Shown here piece after piece: positions 17,721 through 26,093 of a stretch of 64,000 bases of DNA. Each line of letters starts with the position of its first letter. Position 1 is the stretch's first letter. The position numbers and the translations under genes are program-made. Origin of the DNA: DATMER01 sp963844885 (GTDB lineage: Bacteria; Acidobacteriota; Thermoanaerobaculia; Multivoradales; UBA5704); assembly GCA_963844885.1 (NCBI GenBank), contig CAWJQA010000012.1, positions 62,001 to 126,000 on the forward strand, read 5' to 3'. Under the pieces are notes generated by a model that did not search any database, was not told the DNA's origin, and saw only the letters and a program-made list of their open reading frames with translations.

Positions 17721-17831
17721 GCAGCGCGCGCCGTCCCACGTCTCGACCGCGGCGGCTTCCAAGTCCGGGTGCTCGGATGGGAGAGGGGCCGGGAGCATCT
17801 GCATGTAATTTGTGGCCGCCCCCGGATAATC

Positions 17832-18656
17832 TCAATTCATCCGAAAACGAACCGTTACCACGCCCTGACGCGGTTTTCCGGTCTCGTCAACGGCGGCTTG
17901 CCACTCGACTCGTTCCAGAACCGCTTCCGCCCGCCTGAGGAAGAAGGGCGCAAGCTCTTGGAGGTTGCTGTTGCAGATGGCTTTGACCTGCTTATCCTCG
18001 CCAACGCTTACTTGGCAGGCGATGACTCCGCCGGTCAACCGGGAGCGCACTGCATCTGTGGCGGGAATCGGCGGATAGCGTAGCGTGCTCAGAGGGCGCG
18101 GGCCCTTCGGATCCTGGAGAGGTTCCGCGGTCACCACAATCTGGTCTCCAATACTCACCTGGGGAGGATCGTCCGGATCCTCGACGGGTCTGGGTGTCGG
18201 AGTGGGGTCAGTGTCCGGCGTTAGGATTGGAGCAAGCCGTGGAGGAAGCGCCGGCGCCGGCGCCGCTGCGTCGCTTTGCCCGCTCGTCGTAGTCACGGGC
18301 GTCAGCGGCCTTGGAAGCCTCTTCGGTTGCGGTTGAGGAGCCGAAGGGGGAACTGAGGGAACGGTCGCAGGGATCACCGGAGCCGCCGGAGGGATCGGTG
18401 TCGCGCTTGGCGTCGGCAGGGGAGGTGCCGGACCGACTGAGGGAGTCGGGTAGACAAAGGGGTTCGGAATGGGCGAAGGCCCTACCGCTGCAAAGGGTAT
18501 GACCCAGTTGAGAGCCGCAACCAGGGTGCTGAAGATGCCCACTACCAAGCCGGCGACGGCGATCCTCATATGCAAGCGCTGATGGTCAGGCTTCGCGGGG
18601 CCGCCCAAGTTCGGCGGGAGCGAGGGGGGCGGCGGTGTGGGTTCGATGGAGTTCAT
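17832..18656 (-). CDS. TonB-like proline-rich membrane protein
   Basis: A 274-residue protein with a short cytoplasmic N-terminus, one membrane helix (IAVAGLVVGIFSTLVAALNW) and a long Pro/Thr/Ala-rich periplasmic stretch at about 60-180. It ends in a compact domain (LTGGVIACQVSVGED to VTVRFRMN) of the size and layout of TonB/TolA C-terminal domains. It could couple an inner-membrane energy complex to an outer-membrane partner; no exbB/exbD lie nearby. ATG 18656 (MNSIEPT) is chosen; the frame is open 35 codons further upstream. Confidence 0.65.
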   Translation of the reverse strand: MNSIEPTPPPPSLPPNLGGPAKPDHQRLHMRIAVAGLVVGIFSTLVAALNWVIPFAAVGPSPIPNPFVYPTPSVGPAPPLPTPSATPIPPAAPVIPATVPSVPPSAPQPQPKRLPRPLTPVTTTSGQSDAAAPAPALPPRLAPILTPDTDPTPTPRPVEDPDDPPQVSIGDQIVVTAEPLQDPKGPRPLSTLRYPPIPATDAVRSRLTGGVIACQVSVGEDKQVKAICNSNLQELAPFFLRRAEAVLERVEWQAAVDETGKPRQGVVTVRFRMN

Positions 18657-18792
18657 GGCTTGACGGGCGGACGAATTTCCCTCTCCCCTCCTCTCAGACC
18701 CGGTTTTGAGAGGAACGGGTGGGTCGCCGACCGCATTGATGAGCACCGAGGATCTCGACACGGCAGCCGCTACTGCCCGAGCCGTCCGGTGC

Positions 18793-19216
18793 TCACCGAA
18801 CGCGACCGGGTTGCGTCTCGCGCCAGTTCTCCACCGTGAGCCCCCCGACTTTCCCGAGCTCGCGGAGGTTGTCGCTGACGAGGACGAGATCCAGCGAGAG
18901 AGCGTGCGCGGCGATCATCAGATCGTAGGGGCCGATCGGCTCTCCCCGTTTCTCGAGATCGCAGCGGATCCGGCCGAAGGCCGCGGCAGCCTCCGCGTCG
19001 AAGTCGACGCACACAATCTCGTTGATGAGGATGTCGATCCTCCGGTGATTCTTCGAGCCTCCTCTCGCTCTTGTCGGCACCATAGCGCAACTCGGCGACC
19101 ACGACGGAGCTGAGGCAGAGGTCTTCCGGAGACAAGGCTTGGATGCGCTCGACCACGGAGGCGTGGCGCCGATTCAGATAGTCGACGCAGACGTTGGTGT
19201 CGAGGAGGTATCTCAA
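18793..19216 (-). pseudogene. vapC: VapC-type PIN domain toxin, frameshifted
   Basis: The first 55 codons encode a PIN-domain N-terminus (MRYLLDTNVCVDYLNRR, with the first acidic residue at Asp6, then VVVAELRYGADKSE). The remainder continues in another frame (IDILINEIVCVDFDAEA, GEPIGPYDLMIAAHALSL, NLRELGKVGGLTVENW). Removing a single base near 19051 restores one uninterrupted VapC of normal length, so the break is either a recent mutation or a sequence error. It overlaps the vapB stop by four bases. VapC toxins are Mg-dependent RNases. Confidence 0.8.
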
Positions 19217-19449
19217 TCGAAGTCGGGCCCGGGCTCGGCGGGCAACGGCTCTTCAGGATAGGGAAAGTCCGGCGCGGTGCCGGCAAGATCCAGAAACTCC
19301 CGGCTCCAGCCTCTGAGGACCGGCTCCAGAATCACGCGAGAACCCTTCCGGAAGATGAGTACCTCCTCCTGGCCCTCGAACCGGTATCCCCTGGGCAGCC
19401 GGACGGCTTGGCTTCCTCCGCTCTTGAACAACTTGGCTCGGTCGGCCAT
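19213..19449 (-). CDS. vapB: VapB-type antitoxin (AbrB/SpoVT-fold)
   Basis: A 78-residue antitoxin. The N-terminal half (AKLFKSGGSQAVRLPRGYRF, then EEVLIFRKGSRVILEP) is the swapped-hairpin DNA-binding fold of VapB/MazE. The acidic, Pro-rich C-terminus would wrap the toxin. It is the first gene of a vapBC pair and normally represses its own promoter; a GGGAGGA ribosome site precedes the ATG. Because the partner is frameshifted, the pair may be inactive. Confidence 0.88.
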   Translation of the reverse strand: MADRAKLFKSGGSQAVRLPRGYRFEGQEEVLIFRKGSRVILEPVLRGWSREFLDLAGTAPDFPYPEEPLPAEPGPDFD

Positions 19450-19469
19450 CGCGAATCCTCCCGCAGCAG

Positions 19470-19497
19470 TATATACCGATTGTACCTACAGGAAGAA
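19470..19497 (-). promoter_or_regulatory. Candidate vapBC promoter/operator
   Basis: On the minus strand TTCTTC (19497-19492) and TATATA (19475-19470) are 16 bp apart and 20 bp from the vapB start. The -10 lies within a GTATATAC palindrome, with a related GGTAC word beside it, which suits autorepression by VapBC. The -35 box is weak. Confidence 0.4.
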
Positions 19498-19506
19498 CGG
19501 CACCGT

Positions 19507-19674
19507 CCGGTGCTATCATCGAACGCGACCGGGTTGCGCCAGGGCGTGCTCTTGTGATGGAATGTCGCCGATCGCAGAAAGGACGGCTTCTATGTCCGCG
19601 ATGCCTCTGAAGTACGAAGAAGAAGTCGAGTACCCGAGCTCCGACGGCAAGCCGATGGCCGAAAGTCCGACGCA
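19507..19674 (+). repeat. Duplicated leader plus 5' coding segment, Uma2 copy 2
   Basis: This is the second copy of the segment at 16591-16755, covering about 85 bp of upstream sequence and the first 27 codons of the gene. Differences are scattered single bases and a three-base in-frame gain early in the coding part. The leader is as conserved as the coding region, which suggests a recent duplication or a conserved regulatory role. Confidence 0.7.
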
Positions 19675-20350
19675 TCTCCTGGAGATGCTCTACCTGATTG
19701 CTGCTCTGCGGCGCCGTTACCGGTCCGAGCCGGACGTGTACGCGATCGGCAACATGCTCTTCTACTACCGTGAGGGCGATCCGCGGTCGGTGATCTCTCC
19801 GGATGTTTTCGTGGTGAAGGGGATCCCCGACAAGAGACGGGACATCTTTCAGCTCTGGAAGGAGAAAGCCCCGTGCTTCGTCATGGAGATCACCTCCAAG
19901 ACCACCCGCTGGCAGGATCTCCGTCAAAAGAAGGATCTCTACCAGCAGATGGGTGTGGAGGAGTACATCCTCCATGATCCGCGCGGCGAGTACCTGGATC
20001 CTCCGCTCCAGGGCTATCGCTTGGTGAACGGCCGTTATCAGCGGATGGCCGCCAGTCCCGACGGCTCCCTGGTCAGCCGGACGACCGGTCTGCGCCTCCT
20101 CCGCGACGGCGAGCACCTGTGCCTGGTCGACCTCTCGAGCGGGGAGATGCTGCCTACATACGACGAGATGGGAGACGAGCTCGAGGAGGCGCTGGAGGAG
20201 ATCCGGCTCAAGGACGAGGCGCTCCGGCTCAAGGACGAGGCACTCCATCTAAAGGACGATGCGCTCCGCCGATCCGAAGCCGCCCGGGAGGCCTTGGAAG
20301 GCGAGCTGATCCGCCTCCGGCGCGAGCTTGAATCCCGCCGGGACGGCTGA
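19592..20350 (+). CDS. Uma2 family endonuclease-like protein (DUF820), copy 2
   Basis: A 252-residue paralogue of the gene at 16676, with the same start context (AGGACGG, then ATG). SPDVFVVKGIPDK and CFVMEITSKTTRWQDLRQK carry the presumed nuclease residues. It differs mainly at the C-terminus, where three near-identical heptads (LKDEALR, LKDEALH, LKDDALR) extend the coiled coil before LIRLRRELES. The perfect 21-bp coding repeat there points to recent expansion. The coiled coil probably mediates dimerisation or partner choice. Confidence 0.85.
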   Translation: MSAMPLKYEEEVEYPSSDGKPMAESPTHLLEMLYLIAALRRRYRSEPDVYAIGNMLFYYREGDPRSVISPDVFVVKGIPDKRRDIFQLWKEKAPCFVMEITSKTTRWQDLRQKKDLYQQMGVEEYILHDPRGEYLDPPLQGYRLVNGRYQRMAASPDGSLVSRTTGLRLLRDGEHLCLVDLSSGEMLPTYDEMGDELEEALEEIRLKDEALRLKDEALHLKDDALRRSEAAREALEGELIRLRRELESRRDG

Positions 20351-20400
20351 TCCTCTCCGATTTCGTTCTTCACCGGCGTTCGTAGGTGTAAGCTAGAGCT

Positions 20401-20724
20401 ATGAGCTACGCGTTGACCGTCCAACTCCCCGACGAGGCAGCGTTCCGCCATTTGGAGCGGACTGCCGAGACGCTCGGGATGTCGCTGAGCGAGCTCGGCG
20501 AGGCGGCCTTGCAGATTGCCGCCTTGAGCACGGATTTAGAAGGTCGGTTGGAAGGCATGTCGGAACGTCTGGAGGCCTACGATGAGGCCGACCTCGAACG
20601 GGATATCCAAGAGTTCGCTCGCAGCGAAGTGGCTTACGACGATCCGCTTCAGGCACGCCTCGCGGAGATGCAGGACCCCTACGGCATAGGAGCCCTGTTT
20701 GCCCGTCCCCTGGAACGAGGATAG
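20401..20724 (+). CDS. Fic antitoxin candidate with S-x-x-x-E-G inhibitory motif
   Basis: A 107-residue protein directly upstream of, and overlapping by 26 nt, a Fic-domain gene. It contains STDLEG (Ser43 to Gly48), which fits the [S/T]xxxE[G/N] motif. In class I Fic antitoxins such as VbhA the glutamate of that motif blocks the ATP site of the toxin. The first 40 residues look like a ribbon-helix-helix or short helical domain (LTVQLPDEAAFRHLERTAET), which could also bind DNA for autoregulation. Function is inferred from motif and position. Confidence 0.7.
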   Translation: MSYALTVQLPDEAAFRHLERTAETLGMSLSELGEAALQIAALSTDLEGRLEGMSERLEAYDEADLERDIQEFARSEVAYDDPLQARLAEMQDPYGIGALFARPLERG

Positions 20725-21343
20725 TCCTCGGTACAGACCCGTCCTGGGCCAGAATCTCGCCCGAATTCTCCGGAAGATCAGTCGAGAGGCCCCACTTCGG
20801 CGCGCTCCCGCGGTTACCCTGGCTCAGGAGTGGCATCGAGGTGTGTTTCGCGGGATTCCCTTGCCCGTTCCCTACTATGCGGGCGAATTTCGCGACAGCG
20901 ACCCTCGATTTCCCGAGTTGGACGGATACGAAGTGCGCGTCGGCTCGAATCCGGGAGTTGCGTCCCGTTTTGTACCCCAGCAGCTTGCGGAATTCGAGCT
21001 GAAATTGCAGGAAGCCGTGGACGTGCTCGACGCCGCTATCCCAGTTGGAAGCCGCCCCGGGAAGGATCAGCGCTGGTCGGCGCTATCCCTTTGCGCTCAT
21101 GCCCATGGCGAGTGGGTCCGCATTCATCCCTTCGCGAATGGCAACGGCAGAACAGCTCGTCTCTGGGCAAACTGGTGCGCTCTTCGCTACCGCCTGCCGC
21201 CCTTCGTCCGGCTGCAACCGCGGCCGGAGGGGAATCTCTATGCCGTCGCGTCGGCGCGATCGATGCGGGGAGACCATCAGACGATGATGGCCGTGTTCGC
21301 CGATATGCTCGAGCGGGCCCTCAGGGGGCGCGCTGCTCACTAG
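20699..21343 (+). CDS. Fic family protein (probable AMP-transferase toxin)
   Basis: A 214-residue Fic-domain protein. The active-site motif HPFANGNGRTARLW starts at His143 and matches HPFx(D/N)GNGRxxR, so it should transfer AMP (or another nucleotide group) from a nucleotide to a target hydroxyl. The phosphate-binding flap would be formed by VPYYAGEFR. No inhibitory helix precedes the Fic core, which fits regulation by a separate antitoxin encoded just upstream. The TTG start at 20699 lies inside the antitoxin gene and is the only early start in frame, so the exact N-terminus is uncertain. Confidence 0.85.
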   Translation: MPVPWNEDSPRYRPVLGQNLARILRKISREAPLRRAPAVTLAQEWHRGVFRGIPLPVPYYAGEFRDSDPRFPELDGYEVRVGSNPGVASRFVPQQLAEFELKLQEAVDVLDAAIPVGSRPGKDQRWSALSLCAHAHGEWVRIHPFANGNGRTARLWANWCALRYRLPPFVRLQPRPEGNLYAVASARSMRGDHQTMMAVFADMLERALRGRAAH

Positions 21344-21409
21344 ATACCCGGGTGGGTCAGCCGCCAACCCCGAGCCGTCGGAGTAAACTGCCCGCCGAGG
21401 GAGGGAACC

Positions 21410-23284
21410 GTGAAAAAGAATCCTGGAGTCCTTGCGGTCCTGGTCACTGTGCTCGTCGTACTGGTCTCGTTCGCCGCGATCCGGACCGTCGCCGCCCGTA
21501 CAAACAAGCCCGTCCTGCACGGCCGGCACTGGATGGCGGTCACCGGCAAGCCGCTGGCGGCCACCGCCGGCTCCATGATGTTCCAGAAAGGGGGCAACGC
21601 CGTGGACGCGGCCTGCTCCATGCTCGCCGCCACCTGCACCATGTGGGACACGCTCGCCTGGGGCGGTGAGACCCAGGCCTTGATCTGGAACCCGAAGACT
21701 CACAAGGTCATCGCCATCAACGCTTTGGGCGTCGCGCCGACCGGCGCCACGCCGGAATTCTTCCGCTCCCGGGGGATGGCCTATCCGCCGGAATACGGCC
21801 CGCTCGCCGCGGTCACGCCGGGCACTCCGGGCGGCCTCCTGGTCATGCTGGCGGAGTACGGGAAGCTCAGCCTCGCCGACGTGCTCGGCCCGGCGATCCA
21901 GATGGCCGACGGCTATCCCATCGAGGCCCAGCTCATCGGCCGCATCCAGGCCGAGCGCAAGCGCATCCTCGATTGGCCGTTCTCGAAGGCCGTCTTCCTG
22001 CCCGGACCCGGAGACGCCGCGCCCGAGCCGGGACAGGTCTTCCGCCAGCCCGACCTCGCCGCCACCCTGCGCAAGCTCGTCGAGGCCGAGCGCCAGGCGC
22101 TCGCCGCCGGCAAGGACCGCAAGGCCGCCATCCTGGCCGCCTACGACCGCTTCTACAAGGGGGACATCGGCGCGGAGCTGGCCCGCGGCTCGCAGGAGGC
22201 CGGCGGCCTCATTACCAGGGACGACCTGGCCCGCTGGCAGGTGAAGATCGAGGAGCCGGTCAAGACCGGCTACAAGGGGATCGACGTCTACAAGCTCGAC
22301 GTCTGGACCCAGGGTCCGGCCATGCTCCAGGCGCTCAACCTCCTCGAGCCCATGGATCTCAAGGGGATGGGGTTCAACAGCGCGCGCTACATCCACACCA
22401 TCTATCAGACCATGAACCTGTCCTTCGCCGACCGCGACTTCTACTACGGCGACCCCGCCTTCCCGCCGGAAGAGCCGACCCGCGGCCTGCTCTCCAAGGA
22501 GTACGCCGACGCCCGGCGCCAGCAGATCGACTGGACGCGCAACGATCCGGCGGTCAAGCCCGGCGACCCCTATCCGTTCCAGGGTGGGACGAACCCTTTC
22601 AAAGCCCTCCTGGAGAAATGGGGAACGCCCGGCGAGTCGTCCACCTATACCCAGCCGCACAATGCTTCTCTCGAAGGGATGACCTTCGAAGAGGGCTTCC
22701 GCGCCGGTACGACCTCCGTGATCGCGGCGGACGAAGAGGGCTGGGTGGTCTCGATGACTCCGAGCGGCGGCTGGGTGCCGGCGTTCGTCGCCGGCCACAC
22801 GGGCATCGGCCTCTCCCAGCGGATGCAGAGCTTCGTGCTGGACGAGGGTCAGAACCCGTTCAACGTCCTGGTCCCCGGCAAGCGCCCGCGCGTGACGCTC
22901 ACGCCCACCCTGGCGGTGAAGGACGGCAAGCCGTGGCTCGCTTTCGCGGTGCAGGGTGGCGACACCCAGGACCAGAACCTCCTCCAGTTCTTCCTCGACA
23001 TCGTGGAGTTCGGGATGAACGTCCAGGAGGCGACGGAAGCGCCGAACGTCAACAGCTACCAGATGCGCAGCTCCTTCGGCGGCCACGAATCGCAGCCGGG
23101 CCGCATCGAAGTCCAGGCCGCCACGCCGGAATGGGTGAGGAACGAGCTGACCCGGATGGGCTACAAAGTCGAGGTGCTGCCCCGCACCTCGGGTCCCGTC
23201 AACGCCATTCTCCTCGACCCGGAGCACGGCACGATGTGGGGCGGCTCCAGCGACTACGGCGAGGACTACGGGATCGGCTGGTAG
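21410..23284 (+). CDS. ggt: Gamma-glutamyltransferase
   Basis: A 624-residue member of the gamma-glutamyltranspeptidase family, exported by an N-terminal hydrophobic segment (residues 8-27). The small-subunit nucleophile motif is GTTSVIAAD, with Thr434 expected at the autocleavage site. The region GGNAVDAACSMLA and the late LTPTLAVKDGKPWLAFAVQGGD are characteristic of the family. It would hydrolyse or transfer the gamma-glutamyl group of glutathione and similar peptides in the periplasm. The gene starts 66 nt after fic and its 3' end overlaps convergent chrA by 19 nt. Confidence 0.92.
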   Translation: MKKNPGVLAVLVTVLVVLVSFAAIRTVAARTNKPVLHGRHWMAVTGKPLAATAGSMMFQKGGNAVDAACSMLAATCTMWDTLAWGGETQALIWNPKTHKVIAINALGVAPTGATPEFFRSRGMAYPPEYGPLAAVTPGTPGGLLVMLAEYGKLSLADVLGPAIQMADGYPIEAQLIGRIQAERKRILDWPFSKAVFLPGPGDAAPEPGQVFRQPDLAATLRKLVEAERQALAAGKDRKAAILAAYDRFYKGDIGAELARGSQEAGGLITRDDLARWQVKIEEPVKTGYKGIDVYKLDVWTQGPAMLQALNLLEPMDLKGMGFNSARYIHTIYQTMNLSFADRDFYYGDPAFPPEEPTRGLLSKEYADARRQQIDWTRNDPAVKPGDPYPFQGGTNPFKALLEKWGTPGESSTYTQPHNASLEGMTFEEGFRAGTTSVIAADEEGWVVSMTPSGGWVPAFVAGHTGIGLSQRMQSFVLDEGQNPFNVLVPGKRPRVTLTPTLAVKDGKPWLAFAVQGGDTQDQNLLQFFLDIVEFGMNVQEATEAPNVNSYQMRSSFGGHESQPGRIEVQAATPEWVRNELTRMGYKVEVLPRTSGPVNAILLDPEHGTMWGGSSDYGEDYGIGW

Positions 23285-24630
23285 AAAACCAGGTACCAGA
23301 GCAGCCCGGCCGCCGCGCTGGCGGCCAGGGTCTTCATCATCCCGAGCTTGCAGCGGAACAGGGCGAGGAACGCGCCCGCCGCCAGGGCCACGGCCGGCCA
23401 GTCGACCGTCCCCCAGGCCGGAACGAGCAGCCGCATCCCCATCCAGCGCGACTCGTCCACCCGCCCGAACAGGACGTGGAGCGAAAACCAGACCGCCAGA
23501 TTGAGGATCACCCCCACCACCGCGGCCGTGATCCCGGCGAGCGCCGTGCTCAGCGCCCGTTTCCCCCGCAGCGCCTCGATGTACGGCGCACCCAGCAGGA
23601 TCCAGAGGAAGCACGGCACGTAGGTCACCCAGGTGGTGATGAGCGATCCGAGCAGCGCCGCCGCCCAGGGATCGAGGCCGCCCGGATGGCGGTAGGCTCC
23701 GAGGAAGCCCACGAACTGCACCACCTGGATCAGCGGCCCCGGCGTGGTCTCGGCCATGCCGAGGCCGTCGAGCATCTCGCCGGCGGTCAGCCAGCCGTAG
23801 GTCCCCACCGCTTTCTGGCTGACCCAGGCCAGCACGGCGTACGCGCCGCCGAAGGTGACCATGGACATCTGGCTGAAGAAGATCCCCTCCCGCACTACCG
23901 TGTGGCCCCGGCCGAGCGCACCGGCCAGCGCCAGCAACGGCACGAACCAGAGCGTGAGGCAGACGGCGAGCACTCTCAACGACCGCGCGAGCGACGGCCG
24001 GACCTGGATAGCCCAGGCGTCAGCGACGGGCTGATCCTCGTCCAGCGGGACCGGAGACGGCGCCGGGAAGGCGGCCGGGAAGAACCGTCCGCCGAGCCAG
24101 CCGAAGAGGCCCGCGGAGACCACGATGGCCGGGAACGGCACCGCGAACAAGAAGATGGCCACGAACGCCGCGGCGGCGACGCCCACCATCAACCGGTTGC
24201 GGAGCGCCCGCTTGCCGATGCGGACCACCGCCTCCACCACGACCGCCATCACCGCCGGCTTGAGGCCATAGAAGAGGCCGGCGACCAGCGCGGTCCCGCC
24301 GAGGCCGACGTAGAGCAGGCTCAGGCCGAGGATGGAGAAAAACCCCGGCAGCACGAAAAGAATTCCGGCCACGAGGCCGCCCGGCGTGCGGTTCAGCAGC
24401 CACCCCAGGTAGATGGCGAGCTGCTGCGCCTCCGGACCGGGAAGCAGCATGCAGTAGTTGAGCGCATGGAGAAACCGCGCCTCCCCCACCCAGCGCTTCT
24501 CCTCGACCAGGATGCGGTGCATGACGGCGATCTGGCCGGCCGGCCCGCCGAAGCTCTGGACCGCCACCCGCGCCCAGACGCGGAGGGCCTCCCGGAACGG
24601 GACGGCGTCGCGGGACTCCCTCCGGTCCAC
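23266..24630 (-). CDS. chrA: Chromate transporter, ChrA family (two-domain)
   Basis: A 454-residue membrane protein with two homologous halves, as in full-length ChrA. The first half begins FREALRVWARVAVQSFGGPAGQIAV with the family motif FGGPAGQ and LLPGPEAQQLA. The second has SQMSMVTFGGAYAVLAWVSQ and AETTPGPLIQVVQFVG. Around ten to twelve membrane helices are visible. The family exports chromate, though many members may carry other anions. It lies directly downstream of, and may be co-transcribed with, an SDR gene. A role in chromate resistance is inferred only. Confidence 0.92.
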   Translation of the reverse strand: MDRRESRDAVPFREALRVWARVAVQSFGGPAGQIAVMHRILVEEKRWVGEARFLHALNYCMLLPGPEAQQLAIYLGWLLNRTPGGLVAGILFVLPGFFSILGLSLLYVGLGGTALVAGLFYGLKPAVMAVVVEAVVRIGKRALRNRLMVGVAAAAFVAIFLFAVPFPAIVVSAGLFGWLGGRFFPAAFPAPSPVPLDEDQPVADAWAIQVRPSLARSLRVLAVCLTLWFVPLLALAGALGRGHTVVREGIFFSQMSMVTFGGAYAVLAWVSQKAVGTYGWLTAGEMLDGLGMAETTPGPLIQVVQFVGFLGAYRHPGGLDPWAAALLGSLITTWVTYVPCFLWILLGAPYIEALRGKRALSTALAGITAAVVGVILNLAVWFSLHVLFGRVDESRWMGMRLLVPAWGTVDWPAVALAAGAFLALFRCKLGMMKTLAASAAAGLLWYLVFYQPIP

Positions 24631-24634
24631 GCCC

Positions 24635-25327
<693 letters not shown>

Positions 25328-25410
25328 GCCTGTACCTCCTGAAGGGACTCTACCGGAATCACCGGGCCTCCCGTCTTGTTTCATGGACCGAAAGGAGGAG
25401 TGAAAACTCC

Positions 25411-26091
25411 ATGGGTGCCTACCTGATCTTCATGCTTCCGGCCCTGTTGCTCTCCTTGTGGGCGAGCTTCCGGACCAAGTCCGCTTTCGACAAATACTCC
25501 CGCGTGCGGACGGCGCGCGGATTGACCGGCGCGCAGGCGGCGCAGGAGATGCTCCAGCGCGCGGGGATCTTCGACGTGAAAATCGTGCCCGCAAGCGGCT
25601 TCCTGTCGGACCACTACAACCCGATGAGCAAGACGCTGGCGCTGTCGCAGCCGGTCTACGGCTCGCCGTCGGTGGCGGCGGTGGGCGTCGCCTGCCACGA
25701 GGCGGGCCACGCGATCCAGCATGCCGTCGGATACAAGCCGCTCTGGATGCGCTCGGCCCTGGTGCCGATGGCGAGCATCGGCTCAACCGTGAGCTACATC
25801 GTGATCCTGCTCGGCCTGCTGCTCCTGCGCTCGCCCCAGATGGTCTACTTCGGCGCGGCGCTGTTCTCCGCCGTGGTGCTCTTCCAGCTCATCACGCTGC
25901 CGGTGGAATTCGACGCCTCGGCGCGGGCCAAGCGCCTGGCCGTGGAGAACGGCCTCGTCCTGGCACAGGAGAGGGAAGGGATCGACCGCGTCCTGAACGC
26001 CGCCGCCCTGACCTACGTGGCCGCGGCGATCTCGTCGATCATGACCCTGCTGTACTACGTGTCGCTGGCGAGCGGGATGAGCCGACGGTAG
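25411..26091 (+). CDS. Membrane zinc metallopeptidase, YugP type
   Basis: A 226-residue integral membrane protein with the zinc site HEAGH (residues 96-100) in VGVACHEAGHAIQHA, the hallmark of the YugP family. Hydrophobic segments occur at the N-terminus, around residues 110-170 and at the C-terminus. PVEFDASARAKRL is another conserved family stretch. The family's substrates are poorly known, with membrane-protein quality control a common guess. It is a monocistronic gene between divergent SDR and convergent manB-like genes. Confidence 0.88.
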   Translation: MGAYLIFMLPALLLSLWASFRTKSAFDKYSRVRTARGLTGAQAAQEMLQRAGIFDVKIVPASGFLSDHYNPMSKTLALSQPVYGSPSVAAVGVACHEAGHAIQHAVGYKPLWMRSALVPMASIGSTVSYIVILLGLLLLRSPQMVYFGAALFSAVVLFQLITLPVEFDASARAKRLAVENGLVLAQEREGIDRVLNAAALTYVAAAISSIMTLLYYVSLASGMSRR

Positions 26092-26093
26092 GC

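Noticed and set aside
20215..20278. A 21-bp perfect repeat at the end of the second Uma2 gene as another phased array
   Set aside because: It is in frame and encodes LKDEALR heptads of a coiled coil, so protein structure explains the period.
21083..23614. An 843-codon minus-strand open frame
   Set aside because: It is the shadow of gamma-glutamyltransferase and shows no domain of its own.
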